NCBI RefSeq assembly: GCF_007997385.1
Contig: NZ_VOSC01000033.1
Location: 369,999 to 433,998, forward strand
Source: Seonamhaeicola algicola
GTDB lineage: Bacteria > Bacteroidota > Bacteroidia > Flavobacteriales > Flavobacteriaceae
DNA length: 64,000 bases
Direction of reading: 5' to 3'
Made by a program: the position numbers and the translations under genes. Under the pieces are notes generated by a model. That model had not been told where the DNA came from, searched no databases, and saw only the letters and a program-made list of their open reading frames with translations. This document shows, piece after piece, positions 47,101 through 55,811 of the stretch (the stretch's first letter is position 1; each line of letters opens with the position of its first letter).

Positions 47101-50100
47101 GCTTTTGCTTGCCCCAATACATCTATTGGTAAATTTATTTCATTAGCTTCTGGCCACAGACCATCTCTGGTGGTAGAGGTTGAAACTTCTAAAGGAATTT
47201 CTATTTGGTAGTAATTATCATTTAAATCGTTACCTATTCTAATAAAACCAACTACTTCATTATCGGTTAAACTTTGGCCTTCTTGTGCTTCGGCATGTAA
47301 AAACATACGTAAACGTTTAAATTGACGCATATCTACATTTATGTTTTTAAAAACACCTCTAGCATCTTGTGTTTCTAAATTACAAACGTTTACAACTAAC
47401 GATTGCTCATTTTGCTCAACTACTGTATTATTATTAAACAGCTCTTCTGGCTCAATACCTGGTGGCCTTTCATAACTACCTTCGTTTTCTAAAGTACCTA
47501 TAACGCCTACTGAAAAATCGGTTTGAGGGTCTTCAGGTGAAGGATCATTTTTATCAAGTGCTAGCGTGTAACGCCTCCAATCACTTCTAACTAAATCTAG
47601 AGTACCAAAACGGAACACTGTTGGCTGCTCAAACTCTTTTAAATACATACGTACAAAACGTACAGATCTTAAATCACTTATTCCTCCTACAGGCTTTACG
47701 TGGCTGCCTTCAACAGGTACGCGTAATAAATACCATCTTACACTTTCAGTATTTCCGTTAGGTAGGTTACGTGGTGTTACTTTAAAATCTCTTATAAACT
47801 CTCTAATAGGATTTGTTACGGGTAAGTTTTCAAACTCCGATTGGTTTTCGGGTAAATTTTCGCGTGTAATATCAAGCTCATATTCAAAATAACTATCAAT
47901 GGTATTCATTGTGTTATCGCGGTTAATATCTTCAACATCTGGCTGCGTATTGGCGGCTCTTTGCGTATCAGAAAATGTATCGGGTGTATTACCTTCAACA
48001 CCGTTGTAGCGTTTGTATCTATCAAAAATATTACCAGAGGCATCTAAAAAATAGCTATAATTATCATTTGCAGGATCATCTAAAGCCGCATAATTTGGGT
48101 TTAAATTCTCTCTAGTCACAAAGTCTCTTTCGGCATTATCACTATAACCATCATACCCAACATCTTGATTTGTACGTTGCTCTCCGTTAGTATCAAACGC
48201 ATATATTAATGATTGGTTTTGAGGTGTTACTGTTCCCCAATCGGTGGTTGGCAATAAGCTAATATCGCCATCTTTTGGTAAGCCGTTTTCGTATAGTTTC
48301 TTACCATCTTTTATAATATCTTCAGAAATGTTACCCAAGTTAAAAACTAGTTTACCTCCTGGGTTTGTAGGGTTTTCTTGAAACGGATCTTGTAACCAAA
48401 ACTCAATATACTCAACATTTTGCTGTTCAAAATCTGTTGATGTTAATTGGCGCGTAATACCTGCCCAACTTTGGCTTGGGTTATCAATAACACCATCGGC
48501 TGCTGATGACTCAAAGTTGTATGGCCCACGCTCTTGCGGATAATACGCTAAATCTAGTGTAAAAAGTACTGAGTTTTGCCCTTGTACCAAATCTCTATCT
48601 GGAAACAATTCATTAATAAAAACTCTACTTGTGTAAAGTGATGATAAATCATTATCATTAATGCCATCTGGTCTTCTGGCACTATAAAATATAGGGTCTA
48701 TGGTATACCAGTTTAACATGGCTCTACCATAACCGTTTTCAATACCCGGGTTATCGTTACCTGGAGAATTAGTTAAATCTAATGGTCTACTTGATAAAAA
48801 CCATGACTGTTGCGATCTTAAATCTATGGCATTTTGGGTACCTTCAAAATCATCAATATACGATGTAGCTTCGCCATTTAAGTTGGTACCTTTAGGTGAA
48901 CCTGGTGCCAAATATGCAAATTCGCCTCTTAATGATAAGTTAGATTCGGCATCAGTATCAATATTTGGCAACTTATTAACTAACCGTGTTAAAAAGGGCA
49001 CTTTAGTGGCATAATTACCATTAATACCAAAAATTGTATTATTAATAGGCTCTGTACCGTAATTAGCTTTTTGTGTTATAGGGCGTTCGTTTAGGTTTAA
49101 AAGTGTAGCACCTAAAACAAAATCGTCATTGAATTTGTGTTCAATATTTAAACCTGTAAAACGGCGTGTTTGTTGCCCAAAAACGGCATTATTTTCTGTA
49201 GAAACCTCAATAGGTGTGTTTGATGCTTTTAAAGCTTCATCTAAAATTTGAACACGCCCTAATTGATAATTTACCGTATAATCTACACCTTCAACCAACA
49301 CACGGCCACCTGCAGTAACCCTAACCGAACCTCTTGGAACGTTAAATGCACCTAACGGTATACCATCATTTCCTGCAGATTTGTAGCGGCCTTTTAATTT
49401 AAATTTATTTTTTTCAATTTCATCTAAGGCAGCTGTTTTGGTTTCTTTATAAAGAATATCATATACATACTTTTGCTGGTCTGCGTTATAAGCAGCATCA
49501 TTATCATAATCACCTCCACCTAAAACGTTAAATAGGTATTCACCAAAAGGTTCGGCACTGGTGAAAATAATTTTTCCACCCTCAGGAATTACAGTAATGC
49601 CTGGGTAAAAATCAAAGAAACCATCGCCTTTTGCCTGCGGATCATTATTAAAGTTAAGCTTATCTAAATTAAAAACTCTTAATAGTGGTACGTTTTGAAG
49701 TTTAGCATCTTCGGGTGTTGCACCATTAACAGTATTACCGTTAATATCTAACTCAAAATCTGCTCCTACTGGTGTAATAAAGTTTAATGGTGATGCTTCG
49801 TTATAAAAAATATTTAATGTAAAATCATCTTGACTTAAGTTATAAGCACCCGTGTCATAAATGTTTTTCATCATTAAATTCCAAACAGGTTCAGTAACGT
49901 TTGTTATACTACTTTTTAAAAGTTTTAAAACTAAGCTTGTATTTACAACATTGGTTACCTGCCCATTGTTATTAGTTTCAACATTGGTAGCGTCTATTCC
50001 ATCATTAGCAAATTCACCAACTTGATATACCTGCCCACCAACGGTATATTGAAATGCTACGGCTAAAACCTCATCATTATTTAAACGTTGATTTAACGAA

Positions 50101-51431
50101 ATATAACCTAACTGCGAGTTTAAAGTATACTCTTGTTGGGTTAACTTACGGGCATTTTCAAGCTTAGCATAATCAAAACCTTCTCTTACGTTTGAAACCG
50201 TGATACCAGATTGTACGGTAGTAATATCTCTAACAGCATTGGTTAGTTGTGAGCCTGCGCCACCAATATTTGTAGGATCAAAATCATTATTTAAGTTGTT
50301 TGGGTAGGCACCCGGACCTACATTTACAAAGCCTGCAGGTGGTGTATCTAAACCAATAACATCAGTTTCACCCAAATCTTGAAGCGCTACAATGTTTCTA
50401 ACATTATCTGTTCGGTTGCTACGGTTGGTTATCCAAACTTCAATTCTTGTAATTTGAAGTCCTTTATTATTTATAAACGGATAGTTTTTTAACGAGGTGT
50501 CATACGTATCTTTAAAATACTGTGCTAAAAAGAAGTGCCTATTTTCATCATAATCTCTTATAAAAAACTCAAACTCTTCAACGGTTCCGCCACCTTGAGC
50601 TACAACTGTATTTGCTTGCGATTTTTGTTCAGAAAACACACCTGTTACTGTTGTTTTACCAAACTGTAATTGTGTTTTTACACCAAATAAACTTTGTGCG
50701 CCAGTTATTAACGAACTGTTTAATGGCATACTTACATTACCAACTTCTATTTTTTGAATGATATCATCTTCTGTTGGTGTGTATTCTAATTTTATAAGGT
50801 TTTGAAAATCAAACGATGCCTGTGTATCATAATTGGCATTTACTTGCAATCTTGTACCTACCTTACCTTGTAAGCTTAAATTGATGCGCTGATCAAAATC
50901 AAAAGTAAAATTGCTTCGGTTTCTTGGTGAAAATGCAGGATTATCTTGCCTTGAAAACAAAATACCTAAATCCATTTCAACAGATCCTTGTGGTATAATT
51001 TCAATGGAATTGCCTCCAAAAATACTTTCAAACAAGCCGGATTTTACATAAAACTCTGGTAACAAGTTTTTCTTACCCTCTTCATCATCTTTATTTCCAC
51101 TAAAGGCATCTATTTTTTCTTGATAGTATGATTTTATGCTTTCTTTGGCTACTAAATCATAATACTCTTTTGGTGTTAATATTACCGGATATTTTAGGTT
51201 GAAGCTACCTATTTTTTCAGTATAAATATACCTATTTGTAACAGGATCATAGGTGTATTTAGACTCTACACTATTGGGGTTTGGCGATTTTATTGTACCC
51301 AAACTAAACCCTGTTTTTACAGAGTCTTGTGGTATTTGTTGTGCCCATACTATTACACTGCAAAACAGCATAAAAGCTAATAGTGTATATTGTTTTACAG
51401 ATTTATAAAATTTGAGGTTGGTTGTGTTCAA
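44175..51431 (-). CDS. sprA: Type IX secretion system outer-membrane translocon / gliding protein SprA
   Basis: A 2418-residue protein, the expected size of SprA/Sov, which forms a very large (36-strand) outer-membrane barrel that is the exit pore of the type IX secretion system. A signal peptide is visible (hydrophobic YTLLAFMLFCSVIVWA, cleavage near AQ). Long beta-rich segments follow, with an extended N-terminal periplasmic part and a Gly/Pro/Lys-rich loop (PGGTPPGASNGKKK). The start codon is TTG, and no ATG gives a complete signal peptide. It follows ruvA after 7 bases, and maeB-ruvA-sprA-gcvH synteny supports the call. It exports adhesins such as the one at 61326-64000. Confidence 0.97.
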   Translation of the reverse strand: MNTTNLKFYKSVKQYTLLAFMLFCSVIVWAQQIPQDSVKTGFSLGTIKSPNPNSVESKYTYDPVTNRYIYTEKIGSFNLKYPVILTPKEYYDLVAKESIKSYYQEKIDAFSGNKDDEEGKKNLLPEFYVKSGLFESIFGGNSIEIIPQGSVEMDLGILFSRQDNPAFSPRNRSNFTFDFDQRINLSLQGKVGTRLQVNANYDTQASFDFQNLIKLEYTPTEDDIIQKIEVGNVSMPLNSSLITGAQSLFGVKTQLQFGKTTVTGVFSEQKSQANTVVAQGGGTVEEFEFFIRDYDENRHFFLAQYFKDTYDTSLKNYPFINNKGLQITRIEVWITNRSNRTDNVRNIVALQDLGETDVIGLDTPPAGFVNVGPGAYPNNLNNDFDPTNIGGAGSQLTNAVRDITTVQSGITVSNVREGFDYAKLENARKLTQQEYTLNSQLGYISLNQRLNNDEVLAVAFQYTVGGQVYQVGEFANDGIDATNVETNNNGQVTNVVNTSLVLKLLKSSITNVTEPVWNLMMKNIYDTGAYNLSQDDFTLNIFYNEASPLNFITPVGADFELDINGNTVNGATPEDAKLQNVPLLRVFNLDKLNFNNDPQAKGDGFFDFYPGITVIPEGGKIIFTSAEPFGEYLFNVLGGGDYDNDAAYNADQQKYVYDILYKETKTAALDEIEKNKFKLKGRYKSAGNDGIPLGAFNVPRGSVRVTAGGRVLVEGVDYTVNYQLGRVQILDEALKASNTPIEVSTENNAVFGQQTRRFTGLNIEHKFNDDFVLGATLLNLNERPITQKANYGTEPINNTIFGINGNYATKVPFLTRLVNKLPNIDTDAESNLSLRGEFAYLAPGSPKGTNLNGEATSYIDDFEGTQNAIDLRSQQSWFLSSRPLDLTNSPGNDNPGIENGYGRAMLNWYTIDPIFYSARRPDGINDNDLSSLYTSRVFINELFPDRDLVQGQNSVLFTLDLAYYPQERGPYNFESSAADGVIDNPSQSWAGITRQLTSTDFEQQNVEYIEFWLQDPFQENPTNPGGKLVFNLGNISEDIIKDGKKLYENGLPKDGDISLLPTTDWGTVTPQNQSLIYAFDTNGEQRTNQDVGYDGYSDNAERDFVTRENLNPNYAALDDPANDNYSYFLDASGNIFDRYKRYNGVEGNTPDTFSDTQRAANTQPDVEDINRDNTMNTIDSYFEYELDITRENLPENQSEFENLPVTNPIREFIRDFKVTPRNLPNGNTESVRWYLLRVPVEGSHVKPVGGISDLRSVRFVRMYLKEFEQPTVFRFGTLDLVRSDWRRYTLALDKNDPSPEDPQTDFSVGVIGTLENEGSYERPPGIEPEELFNNNTVVEQNEQSLVVNVCNLETQDARGVFKNINVDMRQFKRLRMFLHAEAQEGQSLTDNEVVGFIRIGNDLNDNYYQIEIPLEVSTSTTRDGLWPEANEINLPIDVLGQAKALGISNATLSNEDPTFYDVVNGGLVEVSNPFTGYVSGQHRVGIKGNPNFGDIRTLMVGVKNATSRNDICAEVWFNELRLSDMDNEGGWAAVVSMDSNIADFANVSATGRQSTSGFGSIEQGPSQRALEDVKQYDVVTNVQLGQLLPKKWGIQVPFNYAQSEELITPKYDQFYKDLTLESRLDAANSEEEKETIKQQSEDYTRRQSINFIGVRKTRTTDKTPRFYDVENLTLNYSYNKVEHRDFEIENSVNKTVRVGANYAFNFNPIKIEPFKKNDSLFTGKYWKLLKDFNFNLLPASFSVNTDINRQFNRQKFREVDLTGGNIGVEELFRRNYTFDFQYTLNYNLTDALQLNFTAANNNIVRNYFKDDNLIRGEQDERLDVWDGLFDAGDPNRQSQNLGITYQLPINKIPTFSFIDATYQYTGNFQWQKGSDLYGEVIGEDVHTVQNSNVHDINASLDMNRFYRYIGLVKKPIKRVRSRTTPGGTPPGASNGKKKPQPRAKNQSVTKLLNAGVDILTSIKRMQIRYSENNGTFLPGYTQTPGFIGTLRPTLGFTFGSQSDVRHLAARKGWLTLFDEFNQQYTATHTKQLDLSASLEPVKDLKIDLVGNRTYYENYTENFRVNNIGGNFQYQSLTPNTFGNYNISTVLIKTAFSASDEVTSETFNTFRANRLEIAERLAEKFYGPGVAYGRDTDGYPLGFGKNNQKVLLPAFLAAYSGQDASKVKTSAFRDVPIPNWDLKYSGFMKFKWFKKHFKRFSLTHGYRSAYTINQFNTNLNLNTNPNDNQAPIPGVTYASQPQQALDQSGNYKNERLFGGVNLTESFSPLARIDFEMKNSVKVLLEIAKDRMLSLSFDNNLLTEVQGNEYTLGLGYRIKDLRIKSNLAGPKKRVVSDLNMKADISVRDNKTIIRYLDLENNQVTSGQTIWALKYTADYAFSKNLTGIFYFDYAFSEYAISTAFPQTTIRSGLTIRYNFGN

Positions 51432-51438
51432 AATACTT

Positions 51439-52020
51439 TTATAAATTTTTTAAGGCCTGTTTTATTATGGTTTCAACATTGGCGTCAGGCTCAGAAGCTA
51501 CAATTTTATCAACCACACGTTCTGCCTGCTTTTTGGCAAACCCAAGCACTTCTAAAGCAGATAACGCTTCATCTTTGTTGGTATTGCCTTGGGCTACAGA
51601 AACTTCATCAATATCGTAAATCTTTAATATTTTATCTTTTAAATCTATAATTACCCTTTGTGCTGTTTTAGCTCCAATACCTTTAATAGATTGAATTAGC
51701 GCCACATCATTACCTGCAATACCTTCGCGCACTTGTTTTGGTGTTAATGATGATAGCATAGTACGTGCTGTACTTGCCCCAATACCACTAACTGATATTA
51801 AAAGTCTGAAAATTTCTCGTTCAGCTAAAGATGAAAATCCATAAAGTGTATGCGCATCTTCTCTAACTTGAAGATGCGTATAAAGCTTAAGATGGTCATT
51901 ATCTGGAATTTGAGAATAGGTATGCAAAGAAATATTTATCATGTAACCTACTCCGTTACAATCTATAACAACATGGGTTGGATTTTTTTCAGTAAGTTTT
52001 CCTTGTATGTGTGTTATCAT
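51439..52020 (-). CDS. ruvA: Holliday junction branch migration protein RuvA
   Basis: A 193-residue protein that binds four-way DNA junctions and docks RuvB. The N-terminal OB fold (about 1-62) starts MITHIQGKLTEKNPTHVVIDCNGVGY. The tandem helix-hairpin-helix region (about 70-145) contains LISVSGIGASTARTMLS and IKGIGAKTAQRVI, and a small RuvB-binding domain closes the protein. It is 47 bases after maeB and 7 bases before sprA, so a DNA repair gene is cotranscribed with the translocon gene. RuvB is encoded about 5.3 kb upstream on the same strand. Confidence 0.96.
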   Translation of the reverse strand: MITHIQGKLTEKNPTHVVIDCNGVGYMINISLHTYSQIPDNDHLKLYTHLQVREDAHTLYGFSSLAEREIFRLLISVSGIGASTARTMLSSLTPKQVREGIAGNDVALIQSIKGIGAKTAQRVIIDLKDKILKIYDIDEVSVAQGNTNKDEALSALEVLGFAKKQAERVVDKIVASEPDANVETIIKQALKNL

Positions 52021-52067
52021 GTATATACCCTTAACTCACCAAATGTAATAAAATTATTGGCATTAAA

Positions 52068-54365
52068 TTATTTCTTACGTGCATTTTCCTTTTCGTACTT
52101 TTCCTTCTGTTGTGCATCAATAACCGCAATGGCCGTCATGTTTACAATTTCATCTACACTAGCACCCAACTGTAAAATATGAACTGGTTTGCGCATACCC
52201 ATCATAATTGGCCCAATAGAATCAGCTTCATTTAACTGTTTTAATAATTTATATGTAATGTTTGCCGCATCTAAATTTGGAAAAATTAAGGCGTTTACTT
52301 TTTTACCTACTAATTTTGAAAACGGAAATTTTTCTTTTAGCATTTCATCATTAAGAGCAAAATCGGTTTGCAACTCACCATCAACAACCATATCTGGATA
52401 ATAACGATGTAAATATGAAACAGCTTCTCTTACTTTAGATGCTTTTTCATTTGATGATGAACCGAAGTTTGAATAACTTACCATAGCCATTACAGGGCTT
52501 AAACCAAATAATGAAATGACTTTTGACGTCATTTGAGCAATTTTAGCTAAATCTTTTGATGATGGATCAATGTTGATAGACGTATCACTTAAAAATAGAG
52601 GCCCTCTTTTAGTCATCATTAAATTTGTGGTAGCTATTTTTGAAACACCTGGCGCCATACCAATAAGCTCTAGCATAGGTTTTACCACCGTTGGATAACT
52701 ACGTGAGTAACCTGATATTAACCCATCGGCGTCACCTTCATTTACCATCATTGCAGCAAAGTAGTTACGTTCACGCATTAAACGTTGCGCTGAATAATAG
52801 GTTACACCTCGGCGTTTACGTTGCTCCCAATATACTTTTGCATATTTGTTTTTACGCGGGTTTTCTTCTTCTGTTTTTGGGTCTATAATTTCAATATCGG
52901 CATCAAATTCTATAGATTCCATTAACTCTTCAATGGTTTCTTTTCTCCCTAATAAAATAGGAATTGCAATACCTTCTTCATGTACAATTTGCGCAGCTTT
53001 TAAAACATCTAATTGGTCTGCCTCAGCAAATACTATACGCTTAGGGCTTAATTTGGCACGGTTTAAAAGAAGCCTTACCAACTTATTATCAGACCCTAAA
53101 CGCTCTAACAATGTATCTTGATATTTTTCCCAATCTTTTATGGTTTTTTTAGCTACACCAGATTTTATAGCTGCTTTAGCTACTGCTGGCGGCACTTGGG
53201 CAATTAAACGCGGATCAAAAGGCTTTGGAATTATATAATCTCTACCAAAGGTTAGTTTAGTTTCGCCATAAGCAACATTAACTTGCTCTGGTACTGGTTC
53301 TTTTGCTAATCTTGCCAACGCTTTAACCGCTGCCATTTTCATTTCTTCGTTTATGGCAGTTGCTCTAACATCTAGGGCGCCTCTAAAAATAAACGGAAAC
53401 CCTAAAACATTATTTACTTGGTTAGGATGATCACTACGGCCTGTAGCCATAATAATATCATCACGGGTAGCTATAGCTAAATCGTATTTAATTTCAGGGT
53501 CTGGGTTTGCCATGGCAAAAACTATAGGGTCTTTAGCCATAGATAATAACATGTTTGGTGTTACAATGTTTGCCATTGAAAGACCAATAAACACATCGGC
53601 ATCTTGCATTGCTTCATCAAGCGTGTCAATTTTTCTGTGGGTGGCAAATTCAGCTTTTTCAGGTGTTAAATTATCTCTATCATCTCTAATAACGCCTTTA
53701 CTATCAAGCATTACCATGTTTTCTTTTTTAGCACCACAGGCTTGATATAACCTTGAACATGAAATGGCTGCTGCACCTGCTCCACTGATAACTATTTTAG
53801 CGTCTTCAATGTTTCTTTCGGTAAGTTCAATTGCGTTTAATAATGCTGCCGCAGAAATAATAGCAGTACCATGCTGGTCGTCATGCATTACAGGTATATC
53901 TAATTCTTCTTTTAAACGGCGTTCAATTTCAAACGCTTCAGGAGCTTTAATATCTTCTAAATTTATACCTCCAAATGTTGGTGCTATATTTTTTACAGTT
54001 TTAATAAACTCATCAACATTTTCAGTATCAACTTCAATATCAAACACATCAATGTCTGCAAAAATTTTAAATAACAGCCCTTTACCTTCCATAACTGGTT
54101 TAGAGGCTTCCGGACCAATATTACCTAGACCTAATACGGCTGTTCCGTTTGAAATTACAGCTACTAAATTACCTTTTGATGTGTAACGGTAAACATTATC
54201 AACATCTTTATCAATTTCTAAACATGGCTCTGCAACTCCGGGTGAATATGCTAAAGACAAATCTCTTTGGCTTGCATATTTTTTTGTTGGCACTACTTTA
54301 ATTTTGCCTGGTGTTGGTTTTGCATGATATATAAGTGCTTCTCTACGTTTACTTTCTTCGCTCAT
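52068..54365 (-). CDS. maeB: NADP-dependent malic enzyme with phosphotransacetylase-like domain
   Basis: A 765-residue MaeB-type enzyme. The malic enzyme domain (about 1-420) carries SLAYSPGVAEPCLEI, NLEDIKAPEAFEIERRL with MHDDQHGTAI, and a Rossmann motif VISGAGAAAISC. The C-terminal phosphotransacetylase-like domain (about 430-760) probably has a regulatory role (allosteric control by acetyl-CoA) rather than catalysis, as in E. coli MaeB. It converts malate to pyruvate with CO2 release and NADPH formation. A candidate promoter lies about 90 bases upstream. The downstream neighbours are ruvA and sprA. Confidence 0.96.
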   Translation of the reverse strand: MSEESKRREALIYHAKPTPGKIKVVPTKKYASQRDLSLAYSPGVAEPCLEIDKDVDNVYRYTSKGNLVAVISNGTAVLGLGNIGPEASKPVMEGKGLLFKIFADIDVFDIEVDTENVDEFIKTVKNIAPTFGGINLEDIKAPEAFEIERRLKEELDIPVMHDDQHGTAIISAAALLNAIELTERNIEDAKIVISGAGAAAISCSRLYQACGAKKENMVMLDSKGVIRDDRDNLTPEKAEFATHRKIDTLDEAMQDADVFIGLSMANIVTPNMLLSMAKDPIVFAMANPDPEIKYDLAIATRDDIIMATGRSDHPNQVNNVLGFPFIFRGALDVRATAINEEMKMAAVKALARLAKEPVPEQVNVAYGETKLTFGRDYIIPKPFDPRLIAQVPPAVAKAAIKSGVAKKTIKDWEKYQDTLLERLGSDNKLVRLLLNRAKLSPKRIVFAEADQLDVLKAAQIVHEEGIAIPILLGRKETIEELMESIEFDADIEIIDPKTEEENPRKNKYAKVYWEQRKRRGVTYYSAQRLMRERNYFAAMMVNEGDADGLISGYSRSYPTVVKPMLELIGMAPGVSKIATTNLMMTKRGPLFLSDTSINIDPSSKDLAKIAQMTSKVISLFGLSPVMAMVSYSNFGSSSNEKASKVREAVSYLHRYYPDMVVDGELQTDFALNDEMLKEKFPFSKLVGKKVNALIFPNLDAANITYKLLKQLNEADSIGPIMMGMRKPVHILQLGASVDEIVNMTAIAVIDAQQKEKYEKENARKK

Positions 54366-54453
54366 TGTGTGTGTGTTTTTCTTCTCTTTTTATTAAGAAC
54401 CGAATGTTTTAACTAAAACTTTATTTGATACTAAAGTATGTTTTTTAGAACTT

Positions 54454-54461
54454 CAAATATA
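54454..54461 (-). promoter_or_regulatory. Candidate -7 box for maeB
   Basis: TATATTTG on the minus strand fits TAnnTTTG. The -33 position (54481-54484) matches only half of the consensus. The leader to the maeB ATG would be about 85 bases. Confidence 0.4.
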
Positions 54462-54637
54462 AGAATACTAAAAACTTAATCATGTAATCTTCAAATAATA
54501 TTAATAGCCTTTTTAACAAACACAACCTCTTAGCAAAAAACACTGTAAATATAGACTTAACAATGATTTACATTACAGTATAAAAGACTTAAAAAGCTGT
54601 CCTCAAAGTTATTGCAATGTAAATTTAATGTTAACAA

Positions 54638-54669
54638 ATTGTAAATTAAAAGTAAAATTAGTAGTTTTG
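54638..54669 (+). promoter_or_regulatory. Promoter of the 41-residue ORF
   Basis: ATTG (54638-54641), 20 bases, then TAGTTTTG (54662-54669). This is a complete -7 match and 3 of 4 at -33. The transcription start would be near 54673, giving a leader of about 15 bases to the ATG at 54688. Confidence 0.6.
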
Positions 54670-54687
54670 CTAAAAATTAATAGCCCT

Positions 54688-54813
54688 ATGAATTTACTTA
54701 ACAACATTAAAAGACTGAAAAAAAAGGTATTATACGAGTATTGGATTTTGACCATAAAATTAAAGTTATACGCTATAAAATACAGGCGAGCATTAGAAAT
54801 GCCGTATGCATAA
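54688..54813 (+). CDS. Small basic protein, 41 residues, unknown
   Basis: An ORF from the ATG at 54688 to a stop at 54811-54813 lies 18 bases downstream of a good flavobacterial promoter. The product begins MNLLNNIKRLKKKVLYEYW, is rich in Lys/Arg and Leu/Ile/Tyr, and ends ALEMPYA. It could form one amphipathic or membrane-associated helix. The frame is open upstream to 54628, but only the part after 54688 follows the promoter. It stands alone between the divergent maeB and the convergent queG. No family is recognised and no ribosome binding site is obvious, which is normal in this phylum. It could also be the coding-like part of a small RNA. Confidence 0.5.
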   Translation: MNLLNNIKRLKKKVLYEYWILTIKLKLYAIKYRRALEMPYA

Positions 54814-54837
54814 AAAAGGCGTTTTAAACTTAATATT

Positions 54838-55761
54838 TTATTTTAAAAAATTAATATTACGGGTTAAACCTGAAAATTTGGTGCGCTTTACTGCCGATTT
54901 TTTAAACACTTTGCGGAAGGTTTCTTCGGTTATTTCTTGCCAATCTTTTTTACTCATTGACAATAATTCTGGATGCGGATTGAACAATGGCTCATTATGT
55001 GCTTTTGAAAAACGATTCCATGGGCATACGTCTTGACACACATCACACCCAAACATCCAATCGTCAAATTTACCCTTAAATTCTGAAGGAATATTGTCTT
55101 TAAGCTCAATAGTAAAATACGAAATGCATTTACTACCATCAACCACGTAAGGCTCGGTAATAGCTTGTGTTGGGCAAGCATCAATACAAGCCGTACAGGT
55201 GCCACAATGATTTGTGGTTGGCGCATCGTATTCCAAGTCTAAATCAATTATTAATTCGGCAATGAAATAGAAAGATCCTACTTTTTGGGTTAGTAAATTA
55301 CTGTGCTTACCAACCCATCCTAAACCACTTTTAGCAGCCCAAGCTTTATCTAAAACAGGTGCAGAATCTACAAATGCTCTTCCATTTACATCTCCAATTT
55401 CATCGTGTATAAAATGTAAAAGTGCTTTTAATTTATCTTTTATAACAAAATGATAATCGGTTCCGTAAGCGTATTTAGAAAGTTTAAGGGTACTATCTGT
55501 TTGAGTTTCTTCAGGAAAATAGTTTAGTAAAAGAGACACCACACTTTTTGATCCTTCAACCAACTTTGTTGGGTCTAAACGCTTATCAAAATGGTTTTCC
55601 ATATAACGCATTTCTCCATGCATGTTATTGTTTAACCATTTTTCTAACCTAGGAGCTTCTTCTTCTAAAAAGGTTGCTTTACTAATACCACAAGACAAAA
55701 AACCGAGGCGTTTTGCTTCGGTTTTAATAAGTGTTGTATAATGTTGTTTTTTATTATTCAA
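54838..55761 (-). CDS. queG: Epoxyqueuosine reductase
   Basis: A 307-residue cobalamin-dependent Fe-S enzyme that makes the last step to queuosine in tRNA. The cysteines for two 4Fe-4S clusters are C186, C189, C192, C196 ([11 protein letters not shown]) and C239, C242, C246 (CDVCQDVC), with C212 in KCISYF. The catalytic aspartate region is [12 protein letters not shown]. The start codon is TTG (55759-55761), and the protein there begins like its homologues, with no ATG nearby. It lies downstream of the peroxidase gene on the minus strand, about 50 bases away. Confidence 0.95.
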   Translation of the reverse strand: MNNKKQHYTTLIKTEAKRLGFLSCGISKATFLEEEAPRLEKWLNNNMHGEMRYMENHFDKRLDPTKLVEGSKSVVSLLLNYFPEETQTDSTLKLSKYAYGTDYHFVIKDKLKALLHFIHDEIGDVNGRAFVDSAPVLDKAWAAKSGLGWVGKHSNLLTQKVGSFYFIAELIIDLDLEYDAPTTNHCGTCTACIDACPTQAITEPYVVDGSKCISYFTIELKDNIPSEFKGKFDDWMFGCDVCQDVCPWNRFSKAHNEPLFNPHPELLSMSKKDWQEITEETFRKVFKKSAVKRTKFSGLTRNINFLK

Positions 55762-55811
55762 TAGTAAAAATTATATCTAAACTACAAATAAATAGTTAAA
55801 TTATATAATTT

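Larger units (their letters stand above)
54366..54687. other. Intergenic region between maeB and the small ORF
   Basis: About 320 bases of A/T-rich sequence with no credible long gene. It holds a candidate maeB promoter on the minus strand (54454-54461) and, near the right end, a promoter for the plus-strand small ORF. Nothing else with clear structure was seen between 54485 and 54635. Confidence 0.6.

Noticed and set aside
54814..54837. Terminator between the small ORF and queG
   Set aside because: The bases are A/T-rich with some complementarity, but no stable GC-containing stem could be found.
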